64,000 nucleotides of DNA from Paenibacillus dendritiformis. GTDB taxonomy: Bacteria; Bacillota; Bacilli; Paenibacillales; Paenibacillaceae. A program made the translations under genes and the position numbers. Within the stretch, counting starts at the first letter, position 1. Every line of letters starts with the position of its first letter. Shown one piece after another: positions 1-8,002 of the stretch. The stretch is from NCBI RefSeq assembly GCF_945605565.1, contig NZ_OX216966.1:3402001-3466000 (forward strand), written 5' to 3'. The notes beneath the pieces are model-generated. The model did not search any database, was not told the DNA's origin, and saw only the letters and a list, made by a program, of their open reading frames with translations.

Positions 1-1
1 C

Positions 2-571
2 GCAATCATAGCCGGCGCGGCGGTTCTCGGGACAAGCTTGGTTCCGGCAGCCGATGCGGCGGCGAAGACGGCGCAGACAACTCGGGCGAGCCAACCGGCA
101 GTCATCACGCTGGATCAGAAAAACAGCTTCATGATAAGCGGCGTTCATATGGGGATGGGCAAGGGGAAGGCCGAGAAGGTTCTCGGCAAGCCGAAGAAGC
201 TTGTCCGCCTGGACGAGGAAGAGGGGTACTTCGATCTCGAAGCGAGATACGGCAATTTTACGATTTATTACCTGGAACAATCCGTTCAGAGTATGGATGG
301 GATTATCAGCGCTTCGAATCTCAAGAAGTTTCTCAATACATATGAGGGCCCCGTCTACACAGTCGAGGACAACCATTTTGCTTTACCGGACGGCAAAAAG
401 ACGATTTTGTTCGTGCGGATAGAAGAGAAAAACTGCGCCATAAATGTATTGCTCCATGACGGCAATTTCGATATGGCCGTGGAGTCGGGCTGGTATCCGG
501 AAGCGAGCAAGCAAGACGTGCTGACCGCCCTTGCCGCTAAAGCGGCCGCCAAAGCCAAAGCAAAGAAATAG
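2..571 (+). CDS. Secreted hypothetical protein (5' end outside window)
   Basis: The reading frame is open from the first bases of the window, so the true start lies upstream. The first residues (AIIAGAAVLGTSLVPAADA) look like the hydrophobic core and Ala-rich cleavage region of a signal peptide, so the protein is probably exported. The mature part is about 170 residues with a HMGMGKGKAEKVLGKPKK stretch near its start and a very Ala/Lys-rich tail (AAKAAAKAKAKK). A TTG at 38 could be read as a start but would remove the signal peptide. No family is recognised; a small cell-surface or periplasm-like protein is the best description. Confidence 0.6.
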   Translation, partial: AIIAGAAVLGTSLVPAADAAAKTAQTTRASQPAVITLDQKNSFMISGVHMGMGKGKAEKVLGKPKKLVRLDEEEGYFDLEARYGNFTIYYLEQSVQSMDGIISASNLKKFLNTYEGPVYTVEDNHFALPDGKKTILFVRIEEKNCAINVLLHDGNFDMAVESGWYPEASKQDVLTALAAKAAAKAKAKK

Positions 572-580
572 GCATCAAGC

Positions 581-618
581 AAGCCACCTGTCCGCATTGC
601 CGGGAAGGTGGCTTCTCT
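581..618 (+). terminator. Rho-independent terminator
   Basis: Stem AAGCCACC / GGTGGCTT followed by a short pyrimidine run, ten bases after the stop of the secreted protein. Confidence 0.6.
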
Positions 619-650
619 TATGTCCGGCAAGCCGGATCAACAATTAAGAT

Positions 651-1826
651 TTAGAACATATCGTAAAAGAACGGCTGGAGACGGGGAATGAGCCGTTCCA
701 GCTTCGCGACCGCCGCTTCCGAGCCGTGAAGCATGCCAAGCTGATGCAGCTCGTCCGGCCGGCGGTAACTGAAAAGAAGCGTAGTCAGCGCAAGGATAGA
801 TAAGCGCAATTCATTGTCCCCGACAGCTTCCGGCCTTGTATGGCGACCGATAATCTTCATTTCGCCGTCCTGGAGCGAGACGCTGAGATTGTTCCATTCC
901 GCGTGCGGATCGTCGATATGGAGGAGGAGCGCTTCGTCCAAGCCCTGCCATTGGAACGGATAGCGGGCAAGGAACGCCTCAGCGTCGACGATGCGTCCCA
1001 TAACAAGCGGCGTCGCATCTCGCGTAATGCGCGGGTTGCGCAGTGCGAAGTTCAATGGCTCGTCCGGAGCGGCCCACAGTTCCACCTGCTCGACCATCGA
1101 ATCATGCTGGCAGATGAAATTCCACAGCCCGATGCGGGCTTCTCCGTTCAGCGGAACGAATTCCTTCACCTTCATGCGCGAATCCTTCACTTCATACATC
1201 ATATAGCCTTGCGGGTTCTTGCCTTCGTCATAATAGACGGCGGCGAACATATTCCCATAGACCGCATGCAGCCAGCGGTCGGTGGTGCGCTTCAGCATGC
1301 CCGCATGCCGCTGGGCAAATTGATCGTACACCTGCTCCAGATCTTCGGAATGGTTCGCTTTCGAATAGCGGCGTATGATGCCGCCGGGTGCAGGCTGCAG
1401 CGGGACGAGATCCGATTTGGCATAGACGCTGCGGCAGTAATCGGTGATCAGTTCCCAGCCATATTTGCGGTAAAAGGATACGGAGAACGGATGCAGCATG
1501 GATATGGTCTGCCCAGCCTCCTTCATGACGGCAAGCAGATGAGTCAGCAGCCCTTTGACATAGCCTTGGCGGCGGTATTCAGGATAGGTGGCAACGCTGC
1601 CGATTCCGCCCATGCGGAATGCCTCGCCTTCCAGATAGATGTCGAAGGGGATGAGATGCGCCTTGGCGGCCACCTCGCCGTCCTCCACGACGCCGAAGAT
1701 GCGATGCTGCTTGAGTCGCTCGAATCTCGCTTCCCGTTCCTGTTCCGGCACCTGATATTGAAATGCGTATTCCGACAGGCGGATGGCTTCCGGGAAATGG
1801 GCTTCGGTCAATTGAATGATATTCAT
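651..1826 (-). CDS. Eis-like GNAT N-acetyltransferase
   Basis: Acetyl-CoA-dependent N-acetyltransferase of the Eis type, cytoplasmic. The N-terminal GNAT domain carries the CoA-binding motif RRQGYV at residues 85-90 after SVATYPEY; a second GNAT-like half and a sterol-carrier-like C-terminal domain fill out 391 residues, the usual Eis-family length. Tyr119/Tyr122 (SFYRKYGW) lie where Eis has its catalytic Tyr, and the chain ends FYDMF, consistent with the Eis mechanism in which the C-terminal carboxylate acts in catalysis. Mycobacterial Eis acetylates aminoglycosides; the substrate here is unknown. It is transcribed alone, and the start has a GGAGGA Shine-Dalgarno site. Confidence 0.85.
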   Translation of the reverse strand: MNIIQLTEAHFPEAIRLSEYAFQYQVPEQEREARFERLKQHRIFGVVEDGEVAAKAHLIPFDIYLEGEAFRMGGIGSVATYPEYRRQGYVKGLLTHLLAVMKEAGQTISMLHPFSVSFYRKYGWELITDYCRSVYAKSDLVPLQPAPGGIIRRYSKANHSEDLEQVYDQFAQRHAGMLKRTTDRWLHAVYGNMFAAVYYDEGKNPQGYMMYEVKDSRMKVKEFVPLNGEARIGLWNFICQHDSMVEQVELWAAPDEPLNFALRNPRITRDATPLVMGRIVDAEAFLARYPFQWQGLDEALLLHIDDPHAEWNNLSVSLQDGEMKIIGRHTRPEAVGDNELRLSILALTTLLFSYRRPDELHQLGMLHGSEAAVAKLERLIPRLQPFFYDMF

Positions 1827-1912
1827 CGTATCTCCTCCTTGTCATTCCATTATGATCCAGGGCATGGAAGGAATGCAAGCGCGAAGTAAGCGGTTCCGGC
1901 ATTCCGGCATCG

Positions 1913-1950
1913 AAAAAAGGAGCCTTCCGAGTCGGTTCGGACAGGCTCCT
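1913..1950 (-). terminator. Terminator of the GH92 gene
   Basis: On the minus strand AGGAGCCT...AGGCTCCT forms a stem followed by TTTTTT, 25 bases after the mannosidase stop codon. Confidence 0.8.
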
Positions 1951-1974
1951 CTGTTACTCTTCACTATGTTGGGC

Positions 1975-4188
1975 TCAGGCTTGCTTCGACATCGAATACG
2001 GAAGCGCCGGTTCGTCGTAGTTGTCTGCGCCAGGCGCGTCGGTCATCTCGAAGGAGAGCGTGCCGCCGGCCTTCATTTGATCATGCGTCACATACAGCTT
2101 CTCGACCGGAGCTCCGTTCAGTTGGACGCCGGCCACGTATTTGTTCGCGGCCGAGTTGTTCCCGGCTTCGATGACCAGCTTCGTGCCGTCTTCGAGGTGA
2201 ACGGTCATCCGCTGGAACAGCGGCGTGCCGAGCACATATTCCGGAACCCCCGGGCTGAGCGGATAGAAGCCCATCGCGCCGAAGACGTACCAGCCGGACA
2301 AGCTGCCGTTGTCCTCGTCGCCGGGAAGTCCGTCCGGACGGGCGCTGAACAGCTCATCCATCGTCTTGCGCACCCAATGCTGCGTCAAGGACGGATAGCC
2401 GAGCGCCGCATAGATGTACGGGAAGTGGAAGCTAGGCTGATTGCTGATGGCGAACTGGCCGAAATCAATCGCCGCCAGCTCCGACATCTCGTGAATCTCG
2501 AAGCCGTACGAGCCGACCTTGAACTCCGGCTTCGCCGCGAACAGCGCATCGAGCTGGCGCTTGCACGCTTCGCGTCCGCCCATCAGGTCGGCCAGACCGC
2601 GCAGATCGTGCTGGACGGCCCAGCTGCTCTGGTAGGCGCCGCCCTCGGTATACGGTCCGCCCCACATCGTTGGATCGAACGGCTCCAGCCAGCTGCCGTC
2701 CTGGAGCTTGCCGCGCATGAAGCCGACGGACGGATCGAACAGGTGCGCATAGTTTTTCGCGCGCTCCATGAGCTGCCCGTATTCCTCCTCGCGGCCAAGA
2801 TGCTTCGCGATCTGGGCGATGCAGAAGTCGCCGTAGACGTAATCGAGCGTATTGCACACGCTCTCGTGCGTATGGATATCGGCAGGCATATAGTTGTATT
2901 TCAAATATTCGCCCATGCCTTTGCGTCCGTAGCGGTTGTCGCTGGATACGGTCATCGCATGCTTGAGCAAGCCTTCGAACGCCGTCTCGACGTCGAAGCC
3001 GGTATTGCCCTTGACGACGGCATCAGCGAAGGAGACGTCGATGAGCGTGCCCGGCATCATGCTCCGCTCGCCAGGAGAAGCCCACTTCGGCATCCAGCCG
3101 GCTTCCTTATAGGCATTGACCCAACCCTGCATCATCTCGTTCACGAATGAAGGATAGAGCAGGTTGTAGAGCGGGAACGAGGTGCGGTACGTATCCCAGA
3201 AGCCGATGTCCGCGAAGAGCGGCCCTTCTTCGATCTTGCCGTTGTACGGGCTGTAATGAATCTGCTTCCCGTTCGCGTCATATTCATGGATCGCATGCGG
3301 ATACAGGCTGGTCCGGTACAAGCAGGTGTAGAACGTGTCGAGACGTTCCGTATCTTCGCTCTCGACTTCAATGACGCGAAGCTGCTTTTCCCATGTCTCG
3401 GTCGCCAGGCTTCTGACTTCGTCGAAGGAGCGGCCGCCGATCTCGCGCTCCAGGTTGATGCGCGCCTGCTCCTCGCTGATGAACGAGGTGCTGACGCGGA
3501 CATGAACGGTTCCGTGCTCCGGAACGTCGAGCCCGACATACGCGCCGATGCGCTCGCCCGTCTCGGACAGGCTGCCGATCGGCTTGTTTTCCTGATCGGA
3601 CAAGCCGCTGGCATCGGCCAGGACCGGACAATCGAACGCCATGACGAAGTGCATGCGATAGTTGTCCGGCGTGCCGCCGGCCTTGGCCGTCGTATAGCCG
3701 CTCAGCGTTCGCTTGTCCGGATCGATCGTCATCGACGCTTCGCCAGGGAACGTCGACAGGATGAACCGCGCGCCGTCGCGGCGGTCGAACGTCAGGCGGA
3801 TGCTCGCGCAGCGCGCGGTTGGAGCCAGCTCCATGGTCGTCTCGTAGCGGAGCAGGCGAACCTTGAAGTAGTCCGGCTTCACGACCATGTCCTGGCGGCG
3901 GAACGAGGAAGAGCGCTCCGGCGCCCATACTTTGAGCGGACCGGTCTGCGGCATCATCGTCATATGGCCGTAGTCGCCGATCCAAGGGCTTGGCTGGTGA
4001 GTAAGCCGGATCCCTTCCAGCCGGTTATGATGCGGGCTGAAGTACCAGCCGCCTGCGGCTTCATTCGTTTGCGGGCTCCAGGCGTTCATGCCCCAAGGCA
4101 TCGAGACGAGCGGCAGCGTATTCCCGTTCGAATACGGGTAGACCGAGTCCGTGCCTTGCAGCGGATGGACATGCTTGAGTAAGCTCAT
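1975..4188 (-). CDS. GH92 family alpha-mannosidase
   Basis: Exo-acting, calcium-dependent alpha-mannosidase of glycoside hydrolase family 92, which trims alpha-linked mannose from glycans. Full length at 737 residues: N-terminal beta-sandwich beginning VHPLQGTDS, then the (alpha/alpha)6 domain with the hallmark WDTYRT (331-336) and the acidic loop GDEDNG (623-628) before SLSGWYVFGAMGFYP, where family members keep the catalytic-base aspartates. No signal peptide or membrane segment is visible, so it should act on imported oligosaccharides. It is divergent from an AraC regulator across 171 bp containing an inverted repeat, which suggests local control. Linkage specificity cannot be read from sequence. 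Confidence 0.93.
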   Translation of the reverse strand: MSLLKHVHPLQGTDSVYPYSNGNTLPLVSMPWGMNAWSPQTNEAAGGWYFSPHHNRLEGIRLTHQPSPWIGDYGHMTMMPQTGPLKVWAPERSSSFRRQDMVVKPDYFKVRLLRYETTMELAPTARCASIRLTFDRRDGARFILSTFPGEASMTIDPDKRTLSGYTTAKAGGTPDNYRMHFVMAFDCPVLADASGLSDQENKPIGSLSETGERIGAYVGLDVPEHGTVHVRVSTSFISEEQARINLEREIGGRSFDEVRSLATETWEKQLRVIEVESEDTERLDTFYTCLYRTSLYPHAIHEYDANGKQIHYSPYNGKIEEGPLFADIGFWDTYRTSFPLYNLLYPSFVNEMMQGWVNAYKEAGWMPKWASPGERSMMPGTLIDVSFADAVVKGNTGFDVETAFEGLLKHAMTVSSDNRYGRKGMGEYLKYNYMPADIHTHESVCNTLDYVYGDFCIAQIAKHLGREEEYGQLMERAKNYAHLFDPSVGFMRGKLQDGSWLEPFDPTMWGGPYTEGGAYQSSWAVQHDLRGLADLMGGREACKRQLDALFAAKPEFKVGSYGFEIHEMSELAAIDFGQFAISNQPSFHFPYIYAALGYPSLTQHWVRKTMDELFSARPDGLPGDEDNGSLSGWYVFGAMGFYPLSPGVPEYVLGTPLFQRMTVHLEDGTKLVIEAGNNSAANKYVAGVQLNGAPVEKLYVTHDQMKAGGTLSFEMTDAPGADNYDEPALPYSMSKQA

Positions 4189-4255
4189 GTGTATATTCGC
4201 TCCTTCGGAATGAATGTTATATTAAATATGGCTATCATAATTATTGTAGAGCGAA

Positions 4256-4289
4256 ATGTTATAAATCACCTATCATTATTTTATAACAT
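4256..4289. promoter_or_regulatory. Inverted repeat, candidate AraC operator
   Basis: ATGTTATAAA at 4256-4265 is repeated in perfect inverted form (TTTATAACAT) at 4280-4289, centred in the AT-rich gap between the divergent GH92 and AraC genes. The half-site spacing of 24 bp (a little over two helical turns) suits a dimeric regulator. The assignment to the adjacent AraC protein is inference. Confidence 0.45.
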
Positions 4290-4359
4290 CTCTCATTTTT
4301 AATGATAAAATGGGCTTAATGCGATCTTCGCACACATTCTGGTGAAAAGAGGGATCGGG

Positions 4360-5232
4360 ATGTTCCCGGATAATCTGCATGGCGACGAGGAGATTCATGG
4401 CGAATTTCCGTTCACGCTGAAGATACATCGGCTGAAGGGCACCGTGCCGGCCCATGTTCATCATTTTATCGAGTATACGTATGCGATCCAGGGGAGAGGG
4501 ACGGAGCGGATCAATGGCGTCGAGAAGGAGCTGGCTCCCGGCACCTTCACTTTACTGTTTCCCCATCAGGTGCATGAAATAGACATTCCGCCCGGGGAGG
4601 AACTCGTTCTCTATGTCGGGGCGATCGGGCTGAAGGCGTTTTTCGGGGCGGGGGATTCATTCCTGACCTTGCACCGCCTGTTGAAGGATGCGGAGAACGA
4701 TGACAATTCGACCTACAAGCTGGACGATTACACCGCAGGCGAGATGCTCCCGCTTCTGCATCAAATGTATGACGAGATCCGGGAGGCGAAGCCGTGGAGC
4801 CGCACCATGTTCCTGGCGAAGCTGACCCAGCTCTTCGTCCTGTTCGAGCGCTATCGTCTGGAGCGGTTGGAGCGCTGTCAGGAGGGCTATTCGGGCATGC
4901 AGCGCCGGGGGATGTGGGAAGTGATTCATTATGTATATCAAAATTTCAAGGAAGACATCACCCTGGAAATGCTGGCCGAGCGCTTCAGTTACAGCGTGCC
5001 GTATATTAGCGCAGCCTTCAAGCAGGCTGTCGGCGAAAACTATTATTCCTTCCTGGAGCGGAACCGGACTGCCCATGCCTGCAACCTGCTGATCGGCACG
5101 GACATGAAGATTACCGATGTCGCTTATGAGGCCGGCTTCAAGTCGTATCCGACCTTCGTGCGCGTCTTCCAGGCCCGGATGGGCATGTCTCCGAGCGCCT
5201 ACCGCAAGCGCGAATATATCGCGCTGACATGA
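4360..5232 (+). CDS. AraC family transcriptional regulator (cupin sensor)
   Basis: DNA-binding regulator with an N-terminal cupin-like sensor (HVHHFIEYTYAIQGRG; PGTFTLLFPHQVHEID) and a C-terminal double helix-turn-helix (DITLEMLAERFSYSVPYISAAFK, then ITDVAYEAGFKSYPTFVRVF and SPSAYRK). Start chosen at ATG 4360 because AGAGGGA lies seven bases upstream; a GTG at 4342 is possible but has no ribosome site. About 290 residues. Placed back to back with the GH92 mannosidase, so it probably senses a mannose-containing sugar and activates that gene; the ligand is inference. Confidence 0.88.
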   Translation: MFPDNLHGDEEIHGEFPFTLKIHRLKGTVPAHVHHFIEYTYAIQGRGTERINGVEKELAPGTFTLLFPHQVHEIDIPPGEELVLYVGAIGLKAFFGAGDSFLTLHRLLKDAENDDNSTYKLDDYTAGEMLPLLHQMYDEIREAKPWSRTMFLAKLTQLFVLFERYRLERLERCQEGYSGMQRRGMWEVIHYVYQNFKEDITLEMLAERFSYSVPYISAAFKQAVGENYYSFLERNRTAHACNLLIGTDMKITDVAYEAGFKSYPTFVRVFQARMGMSPSAYRKREYIALT

Positions 5233-5319
5233 CCGCGGCGGGTATCCAGGCCAGAAGCGGAAGGGCGACGGAAGACAAGGGGATGAATACAGAGATATAG
5301 ACGCGCGCTCGATCATGAC

Positions 5320-5352
5320 AACGGCTATTCCTGAACCGAATAGCTGTTTTTT
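5320..5352. terminator. Bidirectional terminator
   Basis: AACGGCTATTC / GAATAGCTGTT stem with TTTTTT on the plus side, between the convergent AraC and metallopeptidase genes. Confidence 0.75.
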
Positions 5353-5356
5353 ATCC

Positions 5357-6199
5357 CTAAATTAACTTTTGAAGTTGCTTCTTCATCATTTCCTTAAATT
5401 CGAGTGTCTCCCAAAGCGTTAACACTTCTTCTATTCCTAAAAGTTCTACTAAATTAACAACAATTCGGTAACCAAGATAATAACCTAATCGCATATACAT
5501 AAAGTGATTGCCGCCGTTTATCGAAAACCACTCTTTAAAAAATGGTCCATATTCTATTCTATTTTCTAAATCCTCCAAAAATTTTTGGGCAATCCTTGAT
5601 TCATTTTCTTGTGCGAATCGTATCCATTTTTTATCTTCTTCAAATGCAAAATATTCATCTATATCTGCTTGAACTATTTTTGTAGATAAATAAGTTGCAA
5701 TTCCTTCTTGTAAAAGCCAAGTGTGTGGATTGATCCAATCTACTTCATCCCAAGAAATTTGATTCATATCGTTATATAAATGATGTGTTGCATGACCAAA
5801 TTCATGAGCAATGATAAGTTGGATATATTTTTCATGATATGGTAACTTTTCTAAACAGAAAGCGACTTCGGGATTATACTGGCGATATGTATAAGCATTA
5901 CTACCATATAAACCTACAAGCAAACGCACATCTTTTGTGAATTTAATAGGAAACATGGATTCATAAGCATTTGTTATTTTAGGAATGTTCTCCAGGAATA
6001 AATCCCGCATCGGTAACATATCTTGTAATTTTGCAGGATGTAAATCGATTGCCTTTTGCTTCTTTTCTTCAACATGTAAACAGTGATATTTAAAATATTC
6101 CTTGTAATCGTTTTCATATTTGCTGTAGTATTCATTTAGATAATCTAAAGATGCTTCATAGTTTTTTACAAATGGCTCTACCACATCGATTATTTTCAT
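5357..6199 (-). CDS. Gluzincin-type zinc metallopeptidase, AT-rich
   Basis: 280-residue cytoplasmic protein with the zinc motif HEFGH at residues 132-136 (AHEFGHATHH) and, 29 residues on, E165 in LLQEGIATY, the arrangement of gluzincin peptidases (HExxH...E). Hydrophobic membrane segments and a signal peptide are absent. The family resembles uncharacterised Bacillus proteins; the substrate is unknown. Base composition is strikingly AT-rich compared with the flanking genes and codon use favours A/T third positions, which points to recent horizontal acquisition from a low-GC Bacillota donor. Confidence 0.75.
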   Translation of the reverse strand: MKIIDVVEPFVKNYEASLDYLNEYYSKYENDYKEYFKYHCLHVEEKKQKAIDLHPAKLQDMLPMRDLFLENIPKITNAYESMFPIKFTKDVRLLVGLYGSNAYTYRQYNPEVAFCLEKLPYHEKYIQLIIAHEFGHATHHLYNDMNQISWDEVDWINPHTWLLQEGIATYLSTKIVQADIDEYFAFEEDKKWIRFAQENESRIAQKFLEDLENRIEYGPFFKEWFSINGGNHFMYMRLGYYLGYRIVVNLVELLGIEEVLTLWETLEFKEMMKKQLQKLI

Positions 6200-6302
6200 T
6201 TTTACTTTTCTCCCTTTAGTACATGTCCTGTCCCTAGCTAAAGAAACTTATTTCTTCTTTCATTATAGATTCTTATTCTACAAATATTCCCAAAAACCTT
6301 CG

Positions 6303-6437
6303 ATAAGTATCGGGCATGGGCTGACCTCGGTAATCGTGCAGCTCCAAGCGTTGCCTTATATGTTGCAGGCGAATGCCGGGGAAGCGATGAATCTGATGAT
6401 TCGCTTGATACAGATACGCAACCGGATCGTGCAATGA
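6303..6437 (+). pseudogene. Relic of a NarL/DesK-type sensor histidine kinase
   Basis: One frame reads ISIGHGLTSVIVQLQALPYM, then about 25 more residues to a TGA at 6435. This matches the phosphoacceptor helix of HisKA_3 kinases (H-D-x-x-G-H-x-L-T followed by QLxA), but the kinase core, the phosphorylatable His region and the ATPase domain are missing. No start codon or ribosome site precedes it. It is a fragment left by deletion. Confidence 0.6.
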
Positions 6438-6439
6438 AG

Positions 6440-6480
6440 AAGCCTGCATCGCCTGGTATCCATCCAGGCTTTGCAGGCTT
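6440..6480. terminator. Long hairpin after the kinase relic
   Basis: AAGCCTGCATCGCCTGG at 6440-6456 pairs with CCAGGCTTTGCAGGCTT at 6464-6480 with two mismatches. There is no clear T run on either strand, so termination is plausible but not certain. Confidence 0.4.
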
Positions 6481-6494
6481 CGCTGTTGGCAAGG

Positions 6495-7535
6495 CTAAGA
6501 TCCTTGCCGTGTGCGGTTTTGGATAACACTTTTAATCGCATCTATGACTAAGTCCGGCTCGTCATGCATGACCATATGACCGCTTCTTTCCGCCACAATC
6601 AGCTCGCTATCGGTGGAGAGCCGCAGCATGTCCTGCTGCTGCGCTTGCCAAATGTCTTCCAGCTTCTTGCTGGCTTCGGCTGACATCCCGAATGCGGTGG
6701 CGTCGTTCGGGATCCCGTGTGTAATGATTTTGACGGGGAGGGAATCAAGGTGCTGGTTCCGAAGAGCTTCTTCGACCTGCGCCAATCGCAGATCTTCCTC
6801 TTCAGCCGTATCCAGGAAGCGGGATGAAGCCTCTACATTGACGAATAAGGTTCTTTCTTTTTCCGGCATTTGGGCTAACAACGAATTTTGAAATAGCCGA
6901 AGGCCTCCTGACATTTTCAATAGCTTGATGACCGATTTGGAGGGCATTCCCGCCGTAGCCGAGTCAACTCCTTCGTTCTCAAAAATCGGATCGGTCTCCC
7001 TGGAATAGTTCTCAGGCCGGGCATCCAGCAAGACCAGCCCTTCCACCTCATCCTTGTACTTCTCGGCGAATAATCGGGAATACAACCCGCCCACGGAATG
7101 ACCCACCAGAATGTAAGGGCCGCGGATCCCTTCCTGTTCCAATGCGCTGTGCAGTTCCTGCACAATGTTGTCTCCGGAACGTTCGGTGCGTGCTGGATCA
7201 CTCCAGGCATAACCGGCACGATCATAGCGTACGACAGTGGCGAATTCAGCCAGCTTCTCCGGTATGTCTCTCCAGATTAAGCTGGATTCCCTGCTGCCCG
7301 CCTCCAGCAAAACGACAGGCGACCCGGAACCGATCTTATCCACATGCAAGCGAAATCCGCCGACATCGACAAGCTTGCCTGGCGGAGCATAATTTTTTTT
7401 AGCTTGTTGGGCGGCTATATATTCATATACAAATCCGGAACCGATCAGAAGCACCACGCAAGATATAAAAGCGAGCAGTACCTTCGCCCAAGTTTTCTTT
7501 TTGCTATTTCTGACTCTTACAACGGGTTGATTCAT
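6495..7535 (-). CDS. Membrane-anchored alpha/beta hydrolase
   Basis: Serine hydrolase of the alpha/beta fold, 346 residues. One membrane segment at about residues 19-36 (VLLAFISCVVLLIGSGFVY) after a basic N-terminus predicts a signal anchor with the catalytic domain outside. The oxyanion region follows VVLLEAG, the nucleophile elbow is GHSVGG (Ser147), and the C-terminal SGHMVMHDEP supplies the catalytic His (about 320). Substrate unknown; relatives are annotated as generic hydrolases. Transcribed alone, away from the ankyrin gene. Confidence 0.85.
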   Translation of the reverse strand: MNQPVVRVRNSKKKTWAKVLLAFISCVVLLIGSGFVYEYIAAQQAKKNYAPPGKLVDVGGFRLHVDKIGSGSPVVLLEAGSRESSLIWRDIPEKLAEFATVVRYDRAGYAWSDPARTERSGDNIVQELHSALEQEGIRGPYILVGHSVGGLYSRLFAEKYKDEVEGLVLLDARPENYSRETDPIFENEGVDSATAGMPSKSVIKLLKMSGGLRLFQNSLLAQMPEKERTLFVNVEASSRFLDTAEEEDLRLAQVEEALRNQHLDSLPVKIITHGIPNDATAFGMSAEASKKLEDIWQAQQQDMLRLSTDSELIVAERSGHMVMHDEPDLVIDAIKSVIQNRTRQGS

Positions 7536-7631
7536 GTCGCGACAATTCCTCCAATAGATCGTATAGTAGGGTAAGTATTCATTGTATCTGGTGTTCCAAT
7601 ATTAACCAATGGGCTAATGGCTTGTCTGACA

Positions 7632-7647
7632 CTGGACTTAAGTCCAG
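7632..7647. promoter_or_regulatory. 16-bp palindrome before a vestigial start
   Basis: CTGGACTTAAGTCCAG is a perfect palindrome, followed by AAGGAGAG and ATG (7662), but that frame stops after 11 codons. The dyad resembles MerR-family operators that sit between -35 and -10, yet no good -10 follows. It looks like the control region of a lost gene. Confidence 0.35.
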
Positions 7648-7703
7648 GAAGCAAGGAGAGACATGTTTGTACAGGGGGCTCACCATGATAATTATTAGGA
7701 GAC

Positions 7704-7977
7704 GTGACATGCCTGTGGCTTTTTTATCGGCCCGAACACCAAAATATTGCCGAGCTGTTGCTGCGGGTTAGAGGATTGGAGTGAAGTGTACGAGTCGGTA
7801 AAAAATCGAACCAGCCTTTGGCTTGGACATGATCCGAGTCCGGGAATCACGTATCATGACCAGGCTGCCAGGGTCTGGGCGGATGATCCCGCATCGATGA
7901 CGGAAGGAACGGAGCAAGGCACGTTTTTTATCGATTACAAATATGAACTGGTTCCTTGCATCGTTATGAGTCGTTAA
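7704..7977 (+). pseudogene. Frameshifted small gene of unknown function
   Basis: Two frames join into one plausible protein. From GTG 7704 a frame reads to RPEHQNIAELLLRVRGLE and stops at 7782-7784; from about 7770 the next frame continues EDWSEVYESVKNRTSLWLGH... to a stop at 7977. The joined product would be about 91 residues, with protein-like composition throughout. A single indel near 7772-7780 would explain it. The downstream frame also has its own TTG start at 7747, so a 76-residue protein could still be made. Family not recognised. Confidence 0.45.
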
Positions 7978-8002
7978 TTTGCGATCAGTTGAGGTGATGG
8001 AG

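Noticed and set aside
1816..3150. Long plus-strand frame opposite the GNAT and GH92 genes
   Set aside because: Arg/His/Glu-rich shadow of well-supported minus-strand genes; no ribosome site and no domain.
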